Source: Silene conica
Taxonomy: Eukaryota > Streptophyta > Magnoliopsida > Caryophyllales > Caryophyllaceae
DNA length: 64,000 nt
NCBI GenBank assembly: GCA_029255685.2
Contig: CM055311.2
Location: 9,297,031-9,361,030, forward strand
Direction of reading: 5' to 3'
Below are positions 10,461 through 21,384 of this stretch, piece after piece. The notes beneath the pieces were generated by a model. The model searched no databases. It worked only from the letters and a program-made list of their open reading frames with translations, and was not told where the DNA came from. The position numbers were made by a program, and so were the translations under genes. Position 1 is the first letter of the stretch. The number at the start of each line of letters is the position of its first letter.

Positions 10461-13400
10461 AACCCCATTATAAGAATTCCAGCACATTACTCCGTCTTAC
10501 CCATTACTCTATCTCATAAAATTTTACTCTAAGTAACCAAGTATTGTATTATCATTGTCGAACCTAAGACCAAAGACAAGGGTGAGTGAACTGACGGAAT
10601 AAAACCGCAAATCAATACTTTATCTCAATATCGATTTCAAACTCATAATACAACTCAACAACCAAGGTCACACTGGACCGTAAACACAATATGGCACAAC
10701 GGCCAAATAACTCATAACTCAGTACCAATGACGAATTCTCATCTCGATTTCAATATCAATATTATCAAATATTCCACAAGAATGCGACAACTTGATAAAA
10801 CACTGAACTGCAATCTCAATCTCAATACAACATCATCATAATAACTCAGGTAATCAATTACCAAAAGTTTACCCACCTCACACTCAACCCATCTCATAAA
10901 CAAAAGAATTATCTTATCAACAAGAAATATGAACTATCAAATAAAAGAACAATTACTAATATTCAACTCAAATAAGTATTCGTAAGAAACTCATAGTATT
11001 ATCATGTTATCAAACAACCTCAAACAATAATAAGAGTATTAGGATCGGTAGAAATCGTGTTACGCAATAAAATAGAATTAGAGTAGTTAATACTTACATA
11101 CCATTGAAATTTTAACACAACATCAATATATTCACCACAATGTAGATAATCAAGAAGCTCAGAGTTCGTAATTGACAAATTAAAACATTTCATGTTCGTA
11201 ATCATATTATAGAAAAGATATAGGGCAAAATTTATTAACGTAATTAAACATGGAGCCAGAGGCGTATCCAGGACTCGATTATAGGGGGTGCAAAAACTTA
11301 ACAATTATTTCAACGATATGAACTAAAATTTAAACACAATAAAATCGTGAGGCCAGAGTAAAACACAAAATTTAAAAAAATTGGTTCTAAATAATTCAAT
11401 AAGGTATAAATAAAATAATTTGTATAAATTTGCAAGTATATAGCTCTTTAATGAGAAAAGAGTACATTTTATAATATATTTCAGATAATTGTAGTCAAAT
11501 AATATGATCTTAGAACATTAAATAGCAATAAAGTCAAAATTTATTACTAAATGAGAAAAAAGTGCAAAAATGTTGTATGTGGAAGTCGAACCCGTGACCA
11601 AACTTATAGAATTTCAGTATCTAACCACTACACCACCAAATATTTCTTGAACCTTATAGAAACTAGTTTATCAATATTTTCGAACAAAGGGGGTGCGGGT
11701 GAACCCCCTGCACCCCCCCTAAAAACGCCACTGCATGGAGCATTGACATATTTCACAAGATATACTCCAATCATAGACTAACAAAACTGTTTAACACTCT
11801 TGGATATCAATAAGTTAAAATCACTTAAGTAAATTTTCCATCCCCTCACATTACATTATTTATCATGAAACTGTTAAACATATATAACTTGCAAAATAAG
11901 AGGTTTATATAAGGCGCAGTAACTAAATATCCGTGTAGGATTTCAGCAAAACGTAGTTACAGAATTCCCCATTTTGCAACCAATTGACATACTTATCAAA
12001 ACATCAAAATTTGTCCAGGATCACCATTTTGAAAACCTTTGGAAAACTTTTGAAATGCTGAAGTGGTAGTTTGTGACAATTATAAACATAATCAAAGGGC
12101 TATTTTGCAACTACAGATCGGACTTAAAACTGCACGGAGACATTCTGACTCTTCTTTACTAAAACGTTGTTCTCGTAAATTGTAGCTCATGACTCATGAA
12201 GATTTAATGTTAAAAGTAAACGGATTCACAACACCGGTACTTCCAAAAACTCATCATGCCAACTAATTAATAACTCAATTTAGTATGATCAAAACATAGC
12301 AACTGCAATTCAGTTTGTGACATAACAATATACATGAAGCTGTTATAAAGGTTATTATCTCAGTGAACTAGACAACGATATACCATAAATATATGAAGGA
12401 ACATCAACACGATTAACATTGTTCAAAATGATCACCATTACTTATAACAATTAGATTGCTCTATCATGCTAATAAGTTTACGAGTCCAATTTCATTCTAC
12501 CACCTGTCAAGACTCTTCTCTGATAAATACGATTTTAATATCACATACGAACATCACACCATTAATTTGAGGTCATAACACTAGAAAGTAAAAGCGTCAG
12601 TATAATTGAAACTATTTTATATAGACATAAGCAAGATGACGTTATCATAAAGTAAGGTTCATATTCATATCATATGCCTACTATTCATGTTACTAATACC
12701 ATATCAGGATATCACATGGTCACATCACATAATTCACATTTGATTAAACTTTTATATGAACTTACATGACACACAATTTCACCAGTTAAACATTATGCAG
12801 CAATTTACACAAATCATAATTACATATCCACTAGCTATCTTGCAAGCTATTATAGTTTTTTTTTTAACATATAATGAATTAACTAATCATAAAAGACACA
12901 AGCAGATGCATATCTCAAGAGAATCATTTATAACAATTTGACAACTTAAATGGTTTGGACAGGAATTTTACAGCAATTCATCGGAAAATTGGACAACTTG
13001 TAAAAAAAATCATAATTAAACAACGACTCGATAAGATTTTACATAGCTTATCTTTTTGGAAACGTGAACGAATATTCTAAACAGTGGAGTTGGAATTATA
13101 CATGAAAGTAAGCACGTTTTAAATGACTTCATTTACAAAAACATGGTTCAAAACAGAACCGTGCAGTAACAATCTGACCACTGTCATCTAAAAGATTTAT
13201 TTCTCTCAAAATATAACTCCTATAAACGTGAAACCAAAAGCATTGTAAAACCAACTCAGAAGGTTATCATACATAAAATTTCATACTCAAAAGTGGAACA
13301 CATATAAAATGACAGCCCGTACAAATCAGGTAACATTCTGAAAATTTATTAAAATTTTGGTTCCTTTGCAATTACACATTACTACATCCAAACTCAACCT

Positions 13401-14089
13401 TCCTTGTTCCAAAACACATTGACAATCATTTGAAGCATAAACAACACTCTGTACCATATTAACATTCATTCCTCATTGCAATTGTAATTGTCATCTAAAA
13501 CAAAATAAAGGTTTCGAAACTGAAAATAGGATCAACTAAATAGCTTGATAGTTATACATGTGTATCAAAATAAATTAGTTTCTACCATCGCACAATCACA
13601 ACTTATCCAAGTACGGAAATACAAACTAGGGACTACTACGTATCCCTTATTGCTGACTAACTTCGTAACGAGTTTAAATGCGTATAATAGGCATAAAATT
13701 TTCAAGTACGATATATGCAACACTTAACTATATACATTCATGGCTTAGGGTAACACATTCGGCAGATCACTAGACATAGGCTACCATAACATATGATAAG
13801 ATCAACAGAATTACGCGTCTTTACAAGGAGTTAAACACCAATATCATATAATAACGGTAGTCATTTAAATACCAGATAAGCGTATAAACATTTCAAAATA
13901 CCAAGATCATATGATCACATCACTTTTAAATATCGCTCAACAATTACACATCCATATTCTTGATATTTATATTCCACCATCCAGCTCAATTCACATACTG
14001 ATATCAATCATAATATCCAATAACTTTATTAGCCACAGTTCACATATTACTTACCTCATTCTTCTCATGTAAAAGTGTTAGTACAAAAT
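10461..14089. other. Interior of the coding-free element, no gene seen
   Basis: About 3.6 kb of AT-rich sequence. Apart from the hAT element at 11257-11733 I see only short, unconserved frames on both strands and no simple repeat of note. Confidence 0.5.
11257..11733. mobile_element. Non-autonomous hAT element, 477 bp (hAT-2)
   Basis: The left end CAGAGGCGTATCCAGGAC and the inverted right end CAGTGGCGTTTTTAGG are flanked by a perfect 8-bp duplication CATGGAGC (11249-11256, 11734-11741). The design is that of hAT-1: GGGGGTGC near both ends and, inside, minus-strand A-box TGGTGTAGTGG with B-box GGGTTCGACTT (about 11583-11632). Interior sequence otherwise differs from hAT-1. No transposase. Confidence 0.85.
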
Positions 14090-14316
14090 AACTAGGTCGC
14101 TATGTATATAGTCTACACCACTCTTCAATTACTCTCATTGGGTTCCCGAGACAGAACCGAAAGGGCCCAGGCTTGGTGTGAGGGTCCCCTAACTCATCCC
14201 GTTCCTTTTTGGGGCTCCTATCAGTTTCATCTCGGGGTTCATTTTATTTGACTCTTCCTACGTTCATTATTATTCATTTGGTTTAGGCCTGAGGATCGTT
14301 CGCTCTGAAACCACTT
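14090..14316 (-). promoter_or_regulatory. Leader and primer-binding site of the coding-free element
   Basis: On the minus strand, right after the LTR end, TGGTTTCAGAGC (plus strand 14302-14313) resembles the initiator-Met primer site TGGTATCAGAGC with one change. The following leader (GGTTCTGTCTCGGGAACCC region) is GC-richer than its surroundings but has no gag frame. Confidence 0.5.
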
Positions 14317-14538
14317 TGTAACACCCCGATTTATTAAGGAGTCTTTAGCAAGACATCCTCAGTAAATGGAGCTGTTACAATCTCGGAATGTCCGAGGTAG
14401 TGAATAACAAAGTAAATCAAGCCAAAGTACTTTATATAAAAACTGATTAAATTAAACTTCGGCATTACAAACTACGCGACAGAAAAAGAAGTACAACTGA
14501 TGACTAATCTATAGGCGATAAAATTCTAAGTCAGTCTG
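14317..14538 (-). repeat. 5' LTR fragment of the coding-free element
   Basis: Matches 7162-7380 and stops abruptly at 14538, where gypsy gag sequence of opposite orientation begins. The rest of this LTR is not found after Tekay-1, so the junction involved a deletion, not a clean insertion. Confidence 0.65.
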
Positions 14539-14539
14539 T

Positions 14540-14776
14540 AACGGTAACGGTGATCCCTACTTGTGCTACACCTGTAAGAAGCCTGGACATCGCTTCTATG
14601 AGTGTCCGGAGAAGAAGACTGTTATTGGGAGGACTGCCACTGCTGCTGGTGCTGTTCGAAAGCCGAAGACCAAGGGTACTGTGTACGTGATGAGCAGAGC
14701 TACTGTAGAGACTTGCCCTCAGTTGATCACTGGTATGTCTTCATCACTGACTTTTCCCTCCTGTCTTCTGCTATGA
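14540..14776 (+). pseudogene. gypsy gag fragment with zinc knuckle
   Basis: The frame is open from 14540 and reads NGNGDPYLCYTCKKPGHRFY, then ECPEKK. This is a CCHC nucleocapsid knuckle (C-x2-C-x4-H-x4-C) followed by KPKTKGTVYVMS, the linker that precedes the protease in chromoviruses. The frame is lost after LITGMSSS, where the protease should begin, and the following DNA does not encode it. The N-terminal gag is absent. Confidence 0.7.
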
Positions 14777-15519
14777 CCCCAAGTTCTTACCCCTATTCCT
14801 CTTGTGTATTCCCGTTCTTGGATTCCCTTCCATTGTACCTTGGAAAATTCCTTACATAGCATCTTAATTCGACCCTACTTCTAAAACTTATCCATCCTTG
14901 GCTCGTGTGAATCGTGAAATCCGAACCTATGGGATCATTTGTTCTAAATCATAATCTCTCCCGTGCACCGATTCTTGTTTGGGCACCTGTAAATTCGCCA
15001 AGCTACCTTCCTTTCGATCAATTGCAACTTGTAAGATTTCGCAAACTTTGCCCTTTCTGAAAATTTTGAAAAGTAAGTTTGTTTTCGAAAAGATTTTGGT
15101 TAAAAGAAGTGGATAATCTTTCAACTTTGATAGGTTTTGGGTGATAATTTTGCAGGAAACCTGGTTTTAAAGAGTTACTTGCCTTGTAATTTGATTGATC
15201 TCAGCGTCGATTCGTCATTGAACTCGTTATTGGAGACGTCTGATAACCTGAACGATGCTTGCCGACACCGGATCGGTCTAAATCTTGATTTTAAGATATT
15301 TAATTTTGGGACTTGTCTCAGATTTGCAATGCCGGGCTCTTGAATACAACGAGAAACCCAACGTCCATTGACGAAGACCGGTGCCTTAAGAAGTTGTTTT
15401 CGAGATTTGTGAAAAGAACCTGAGTTTGGAATAACTGTTTAAGTGAAAACTTTGATTTGTTAACCTTGTCCTTGTTACTGCTTTCAAGTTTCGAGGACGA
15501 AACTTTTTGAAAGATGGGG
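14777..15519 (+). other. Tekay-1 3' internal remnant and polypurine tract
   Basis: Non-coding tail of the element. 15487-15505 holds TTTCGAGGACGAAAC, a dyad found just upstream of the tract in this lineage. AAGATGGGG at 15511-15519 is the probable polypurine tract directly before the LTR. Confidence 0.55.
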
Positions 15520-16452
15520 TGATTATAACAGCCCGTATTTTTTCATAAAGGAATATTTTAATAAAATAAAGTTATTTACGGAGTTTAATAATAATTTAAT
15601 AATAACCGTAAGTTTTATTTTAAGATATAACGTTAAAGTTCCGTCTTAAGTTGTTTAATTAAGAGGTCACAGTTATTTGGTAAATTCCGTTTTAAGTTGT
15701 CCGCTCCTTACATTTTACAAACCCGACTCAAGTCCATAAAGGACACCCTCCTTCCTCTTTATCACGTTAAAACTCTCCCTCACCAAATAATAAAACAGTA
15801 ACTTGTTTTCCTCCATTTCCACTCTTTTCATCTTCACTAAATCATCATCCATTTTCTCGTTTCAACTCGGTTTGACTCAAGGTTTTCACCATCGCATTCC
15901 TCTCTTCATTTCTGATCTTTCTATCACTTTCGTTTTCAATTTCGTGAAACTTCATTTCGGGGCTGTTTTGCCTTAATCACGAAATTATCACTTTAATCCT
16001 TGTTTTTGTGCTTGAAGGTGGAGCTAATAACAACCCAGAGGAAGAGCTTGTGATCCTTGAAGAGTAAACCGGAGCATTCGCGGAGTAAAGGTGACGATAA
16101 TGAGAAACTCGGCCTTTTGTCTAAATTAGCACTTTATGTGATTTTGTTATGTTTTGATGAATGTTAGTTAATCCTTAAGTTCTGAATGTTCTTATGATGT
16201 TTTTATAAACTGATATAATGAAGTTTTATTGATGATTTTGACGAGGAATGAGATTTAAGAGTATACATGTTAAGACCGGTTAAATTGGTGATTTTGTGTC
16301 AAGTCACGAATTGATTGTTCGTATACATGTTCATATGCTTATTTGATGTTGTGTATATGTGGGTAATGTGGGGTTGTTGTGTAGAATCGTGTTTAAGACG
16401 GTTTATTAAAGAATGGAAAGGATTTGAGAATGGCGAAAAACACGTTCAGAGA

Positions 16453-16757
16453 CTCTGAGCCGGTCGACCGACCGGCGGCCGACCAGCCGGCTCAGAGCCC
16501 CTCTTGGTGTTAATTGAACTTTGCGAATTTTGGGAAAAAGGGTCCCCAGCCGGTGGACCGGCAGCCGGCCGGCCGGCTGGGAGTCCCAATTGTGTTTTAT
16601 GTGTGTTTGTGGAGAAAGGGAGAAGGGGTCCCCAGCCGGTGGACCGGCAGCCGGCCGGCCGGCTGGGAGACCTATTGCATTGTTTTTGCGCTGTCGGCTA
16701 GAGAGTAAAAGGACTCTCAGCCGGTTGACCGGCCGCCTGTGGCCAACCGGCTGAGAG
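16453..16757. repeat. Four GC-rich hairpins in the Tekay-1 LTR
   Basis: Four strong dyads in AT-rich DNA: 16453-16497 (CTCTGAGCCGG ... CCGGCTCAGAG, with CGGTCGACCG inside), 16540-16587 and 16625-16671 (CCCAGCCGG ... CCGGCTGGG, near-identical copies), and 16714-16757 (CTCTCAGCCGGTTG ... CAACCGGCTGAGAG). The stem sequence differs from one to the next while pairing is kept. The GC-rich segment also gives spurious frames on both strands. Confidence 0.8.
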
Positions 16758-17032
16758 CCCCTGATCGTAGTATTTGCTTCGCAACTTATGAATTTCAAGT
16801 CGGATCGTATTAATTCTTTTTCTGTATGCTTCGTTTGCTTGTTTGAAGTCCCCGAGGTTCGGGCGGCACTATATTGGGTTCAGGAATAGAGTGAGGATGG
16901 AGACCCCCCGGCCGGGCAACCGGAAGGGAAACCGGCTCTCCCTTGGCTTAATTCCCGGGGTCAATTAAGTGTTGGTTTAAGTATACGTCGTGGCATAGCT
17001 AGTTATGAATTGAGGTTGTTTAGTACTGAAAT

Positions 17033-17500
17033 TGTAGGACTATGATTTGGCTTAGGTCATAGTTTTGACGTGAAATGTGTTGTAGAACTGTGATTTGGAT
17101 TAGGTCACAGTTTGGAATGTATTGTATTGTTGTAGGACTGTAATTTGGATTAGGTTACAGTTCTGTGTTGCCTTTGGATTATGGGGTATATTGTGTTAGG
17201 ACTGTAATTTGGATTAGGTTACAGTTCTGTGTTGCTTTTGGATTATGGGGTATGTTGTGTTAGGACTGTAATTTGGATTAGGTTACAGTTCTGTGTTGCC
17301 TTTGGATTATGGGGTATGTTGTGGTAGGACTGTAATTTAGATTAGGTTACAGTCTTGCTTGCCTTTGGATTATGGGGTATGTATTGTGGTGGACTGTAAT
17401 TTGGATTAGGTTACAGTCTTGTTTGCCTTTGTATTTGAGGTGTATTGTTGTGAAATTGTGATCAGGATTAGGTCACAGCTTTTGGTTGCCTTTGTTTTTA
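17033..17500. repeat. Tandem hairpin array, about 8 units of up to 64 bp
   Basis: Units of the form GGACTGTAATTTGGATTAGG + TTACAGT + TTGCCTTTGGATTATGGGG. Each unit has a 7-bp stem around an 11-nt loop TTTGGATTAGG. Stems differ between units as matched pairs: ACTATGA with TCATAGT (first), ACTGTGA with TCACAGT (second), ACTGTAA with TTACAGT (units 3 to 7), TTGTGA with TCACAG (last). The first two units are shorter than the later ones. Confidence 0.8.
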
Positions 17501-18345
17501 TAAGGTGTATTTGTGCACATGGATACTAATTGCTGATATGGTATATACTTTCCTAGGATGGGGTACAGTGTTATATACTTGCCGTTGTTATCTGCTTGCC
17601 TAGAGTTGGTACAGTGTCAGATATGTATGTTGATATTGATGAGTTTAGTACCGTGCTTATAGTATTGTTCATCCAAGGCATTGGATGACTCTTTATTCAG
17701 TTTCGTAAATGGTTTGGATTGAAAGACCCTCCGGCCGGGCAACCGGAAGGGAAACCGGCTCTCTTTCCAAATAGTTTCCGAAGTTGGCTGAGAGCCTTTG
17801 CATAGTATTCGCATGATGATAGGAGATCGAGATGTTGAGATAAATGCTTCACATGATTGTTTATGTTGGAGTATGATACTTGTAATTTCATGTTCTGTGT
17901 TGTATGACATTAGGTGGCTATGAGAACTCTAGTCACTCCCCACTGACTGTGGCGCACATGTTGTATGTGTGTAGGTACTTGATGCTGTTCATCAGGGGGT
18001 TACGTTGAGGCTAGCGAGCGATGATCCTTCATCGATGATTTTACCCATTCGTTAACTAGACTTAGCTTTATGTTTTCCGTATTTTGGTGCCTGTAGGGAT
18101 ATGCTATCCCGGGCTGCTTCTGTATAGTACTTATATACTTATCTATGTTTTTATCTTTCGCATGTTTAGTTGTTAAAGCGCCTCGCATGTTTAGCTTGTT
18201 AAAAAGTTTTAATTCCGCTGCATTTTTGGTACTTTATGTGATTTATATTTCCGCTTTCGCGAGGGGTTTTACACGAACATCTTAGCATCCTTTTTATTAT
18301 AAGTTTATCTCATTCTTATTTTCTTGTTTTATTATTGTCTTTTAT

Positions 18346-18518
18346 TCTAGACGTAGTGACAACCAATCTAAACCCCCAAAAATTGTTACCCTAAAACATT
18401 GACCTTAAACAATAAACACTCCCCACCTCTCTGTGGTTCGAACCTTGACTTACGCTATCTAGTCTTAAGCCGGGGTTTTATAAATCTTATCTTTGGCACC
18501 CCTCAACGACGGGTGTGA
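18346..18518 (-). mobile_element. Athila-type LTR fragment
   Basis: On the minus strand it begins near 18518 with ACACCCGTCGTTGAGGGG and continues TGCCAAAGATAAGATTTATA. It then passes CGAACCACAGAGAGGTGGGG and TGTTTATTGTTTAAGG. This follows the start of the Athila LTR at 55207 block by block, although it is clearly diverged. The fragment fades out near 18346. Confidence 0.65.
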
Positions 18519-18662
18519 ATTGACCTGGATAAGAATTAAAAATATCAGTAAGCACGCCACACTACAAGATACATCAATTATAAAAAAAATAACAAAAAAA
18601 ATCATTTCTAAAACTATCAAATTATAGATCTAGAAATTTAAGCTGCCACGATCAGCGATTAC
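18519..18662. other. CACTA-1 interior, no feature seen
   Basis: AT-rich non-coding sequence between the LTR fragment and the first gene-like exon. Confidence 0.4.
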
Positions 18663-18736
18663 CTCACAATCAACAATACCATCAGCCATCCTTGGTGGGA
18701 CAATAATATCGTCGACAAATTTTGCCAACTTTGATT
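18663..18736 (-). pseudogene. Captured exon resembling Vps52 (GARP/EARP tethering subunit)
   Basis: On the minus strand GGTGGCAG precedes an exon encoding (E)SKLAKFVDDIIVPPRMADG, then IVDCE, followed by the donor GAG|GTAATC. The peptide fits the conserved core of plant Vps52 (POK-type), where ESKLAKFV, IIVPP and IVDGE occur in this order. Vps52 is a subunit of the GARP and EARP complexes, which tether endosome-derived vesicles at the Golgi. Only this one exon was recognised, inside CACTA-1, so it is most likely a gene fragment carried by the transposon. Identification is from memory of the family; the splice sites are seen directly. Confidence 0.55.
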
Positions 18737-19096
18737 CTGCCACCTAGTACATAATTAGGACCATTAAGCAATTGGTGCATAAATGGTGTAGAAACTGAAA
18801 GCATTACTGTTGACCCTTAAGAATAGATTTCAGCTAGAATGAGAATCACAAAGAAAAGGACCATTAGTGAAACATTTGCAGATAACCTTCGCTATCGTTA
18901 ACTAGTTTATTACTAAAGAAATAGAAAAAAAAAACACCAAAGACACATCAACCCATCTATAAGTTAGGTGAGTCACCTTCATACATAAGAAATTGTTATA
19001 GAATCACTTGCTCAAAAATCAAGTTTGAACATTATAGTATATTGTACTTGATGCAGGCAAAGAAATTCGCAGTAGCATGTAAAAGACCGGACTTAC

Positions 19097-19174
19097 CGCA
19101 CTGGGACGCTCGACACCTAGAAAAATAATACGGAGTATCTGCTCTATAGCTACTTGATCCTTCTTCTCCTCAAA
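19097..19174 (-). pseudogene. Unidentified exon-like segment in CACTA-1
   Basis: On the minus strand an acceptor (CCTGTTTTGTACAG) is followed by 78 nt of open frame (FEEKKDQVAIEQILRIIFLG, then VERPSAV) and a consensus donor (GCG|GTAAGT). I do not recognise the peptide. It lies about 360 bp upstream, in transcription order, of the Vps52-like exon and may belong to the same captured or chimeric gene. Confidence 0.35.
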
Positions 19175-19744
19175 CTGTACAAAACAGGCACACCAAAAGT
19201 CTTTGATATGTTAATCAGACTGTATACGTTTTATCAGAAATATACAGCAATTGAGGGCGTAAAATCCAAGAGGGGATAATTCTTGAACACTCTCTTTCCT
19301 TAGTCAGGCAGTCAAAATAGAGCTACTTGAACCTTTTACTCAAGAAGCTCGATAAACAGCAGAAAATAACTTGAAATAAATAAACAAAACATGGTGAAGT
19401 TAACGGCACAGCAGAAAATAACTTCAAATAAATAAACAGAACGGGGCGAAGTTAACGGCACCCAGGAAAAACGAAAAGGAAATACTAATTGGTGTCATGA
19501 TCAGGGGGTAAACTTCAATGCTCTTATCGTTTTCCCCATAAGTCCATCAAAAAGTTAACCTTAGTTCAGGCAACTTCTGCAGTTCTCCTTGAAGTCATTA
19601 TAACATCAAATTTTAGTGCCTACAGTTATATCAAATCTACGAAGAACAAACAATACTTATTTCAATTTCTATAAGGACTGAAATTGATAACTTGAGTAGT
19701 TGAAAACTTGACATAAGGAATCATACCTCCAAACAAGGGGTTTA

Positions 19745-19872
19745 GCTGCTTAATGCAACATCAAATGGACCAATGGAATTTCTGACAATGGTTTCACAAC
19801 TTTGAATATCGCCATCTGTTTCTCAACTTTTGCTTGCTTCTCATGAACAACTCCTTGGTCCATCACCTTTAC
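19745..19872 (-). pseudogene. Unidentified exon-like segment in CACTA-1
   Basis: Open frame on the minus strand reading VMDQGVVHEKQAKVEKQM, then AIFKVVKPLSEIPLVHLM and a stop. It follows the pyrimidine-rich stretch CTTTGTTTCAGTTTTTGCG, which could hold an acceptor. The heptad-like spacing of V, A, V, M hints at a short helix, but no family is recognised. Confidence 0.3.
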
Positions 19873-20463
19873 GCAAAAACTGAAACAAAGACACAAACAG
19901 AAGAATGAAGCTAAGATACAAACATAAAAGGGTATAATAATTATGGATATGTACAAGACTTACGTAAGAAAAAAGACTAAAACTTGATTAGAAACTAAGA
20001 AAAAGATACAGCAGAAGGAAGATCGGATACAAACAGAAAAATAAAACTCTGGAATCAAAAAATGATTTGATTTTGCTCAAGAACTATAATGGAGCAATCA
20101 GAATGTTTTCCAGTTCCTAATGCCAAATGTGGTTGTGGACATGGAGGGTAGTAGACTAGTAGTGGTACACACATGTCCATCCCTTGTCACTTTCCATTTT
20201 TGTCAGACAATCTGGCCTTGTTTTAGACCAAGTGACAGTAACTCAATTATGGTGTTGTCGAGCTTGAGAACTTGGTTAGTATGGTATAATATTGCGTTCG
20301 TGTGGAGAAATAGAAGATTATGAAACAATTTTGTACAAGTAACCTAGGATGATATACAACTGAGGTGGTAATGGGTAAGTCTAACGATCGCAAGCGAGGT
20401 CATAGTGCCTTGGATTATGTCAGAGTGGGGCTAGATAATGAGCTCCTGAACAATTTGTTACCT

Positions 20464-20690
20464 CATTCAAAGTCGAAGCATTATATATTGTTTCCTGCAT
20501 ATAGATGGTAATAATTTTGGGTCAAGATGATCCATATAGGAACAGTTAATAACCAATGTATCCCTCCAAATAGCAGCTTTTATCCTCCTATCAAAATTAC
20601 TGATATACTCTAGTTGTTTCTCGCCTTTGGTATAAAACTCTTTCTTGGTCCCTAAATCCTGCTCATGAAACATCCTAATACCCTCAATTA
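20464..20690 (-). pseudogene. Unidentified exon-like segment in CACTA-1
   Basis: Minus-strand open frame of about 75 codons (LDGIIEGIRMFHEQDLGTKK ... RRIKAAIWRDTLVINCSYMD ...) ending in a stop at 20464. Composition is protein-like and less AT-biased than the neighbouring DNA. It may be an exon of a transposon protein or of a captured gene. I cannot name it. Confidence 0.3.
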
Positions 20691-21002
20691 TTCCATCTAG
20701 AACAATTTGTTACGACCATCCACATCAAAAGGGTTGCATTGACAATACAAAGGTTACTTAATTTCAGAGTAATAAAGTGATACTCAGTTCGTTAAATCGT
20801 TGAAAAGGGGTCTGAACTGACATTATATGACTAAACCAAAACTAATAATCAAATGACCAATCCATATCTATCACACACAAAAGAGGCGTGAAATTCGACA
20901 GAATAACAATAAAATTATAACACAAAAACACAATTAAAAACGACAAAATATTACCATAGCTTGCCAGGTTTTGATCGTCCTTCAAGATCCGACCTTTATA
21001 GA

Positions 21003-21098
21003 TCAATGGCTGTTATCTGCAGGAACGACAGAGCTCTGTGTAACAAACTGTGTTAAGGCGGTGGTGGTGGCTGCCCTATAATCTCCATCGGCTACCAT
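21003..21098 (-). pseudogene. Possible first exon of the CACTA-1 minus-strand gene
   Basis: ATG at 21098 in the context ACCACCATGG opens a 31-codon frame (MVADGDYRAATTTALTQFVT ...) with a plausible 5' leader on its upstream side. It sits about 680 bp inside the right terminus, where CACTA genes usually start. The frame stops at 21003 without an obvious splice donor, so the start exon may be broken. Product unknown. Confidence 0.3.
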
Positions 21099-21384
21099 GG
21101 TGGTTGATTTGGGGGAAATGAAAGGAAACCCTAAATTTGGAGAAAGAGAGGTAAGTGTTTCTTTTGAATAAGGGAACTATATAGAATGTGCATCAAGAAC
21201 GATCTAGGACAATGAATGCGTGCACAACGAGGAGGACGAGTGACCAGGGAATCACACTGTGCTAGGGCCAAACCAAACTGTGTTAAGGCGGAATAGATGA
21301 CAGAGGCGGTGGAGGTTTTGTGATTTCTGAAGAATGGGAAGGGTCGTGTGTTATGTTGGTTATTAGGGAATGCTACTGCGTGTA

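Larger units (their letters stand above)
7162..14538 (-). mobile_element. Coding-free LTR element (LARD-like), minus orientation
   Basis: Two copies of one LTR end are in direct orientation. 7162-7380 and 14317-14538 both begin TGTAACACCCCGATTTATTA and match over about 215 bp apart from a small indel near the start (AAGGAGTCTTTAGC in the right copy). On the minus strand the right copy is the 5' LTR, with a primer-site-like sequence next to it. The left copy (7162-9969) is the 3' LTR, with a polypurine tract next to it. The interior 9970-14316 has no gag or pol reading frame, so movement would have needed proteins in trans. The LTR type (TGTAACACCCC) resembles gypsy chromoviruses. Confidence 0.65.
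14539..18273 (+). mobile_element. Tekay-1: 3' part of a Ty3/gypsy chromovirus-like element
   Basis: Consists of a gag zinc-knuckle fragment (14540-14776), a collapsed 3' internal region (14777-15519), a polypurine tract and a long 3' LTR (15520-18273). Protease, reverse transcriptase, RNase H and integrase are missing. A long LTR starting TGATTATAACAGCCCG and the sequence TTTCGAGGACGAAAC just before the tract are typical of the Tekay/Del chromovirus lineage. The lineage name is inferred from these, since no chromodomain is present to confirm it. Confidence 0.65.
15520..18273 (+). repeat. Tekay-1 3' LTR, about 2.75 kb
   Basis: Starts TGATTATAACAGCCCG after the polypurine tract and ends GAGGGGTTTTACA. 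It contains the GC-rich hairpins at 16453-16757, the hairpin tandem array at 17033-17500, and two copies of CGGCCGGGCAACCGGAAGGG (16907 and 17731 regions). No target duplication can be tested because the 5' end is missing. Confidence 0.6.

Noticed and set aside
16406..16798. Overlapping frames of 64-130 codons on both strands
   Set aside because: Produced by the GC-rich hairpin region, which lacks stops in several frames at once; peptides are PAG/GRP-rich with no family.
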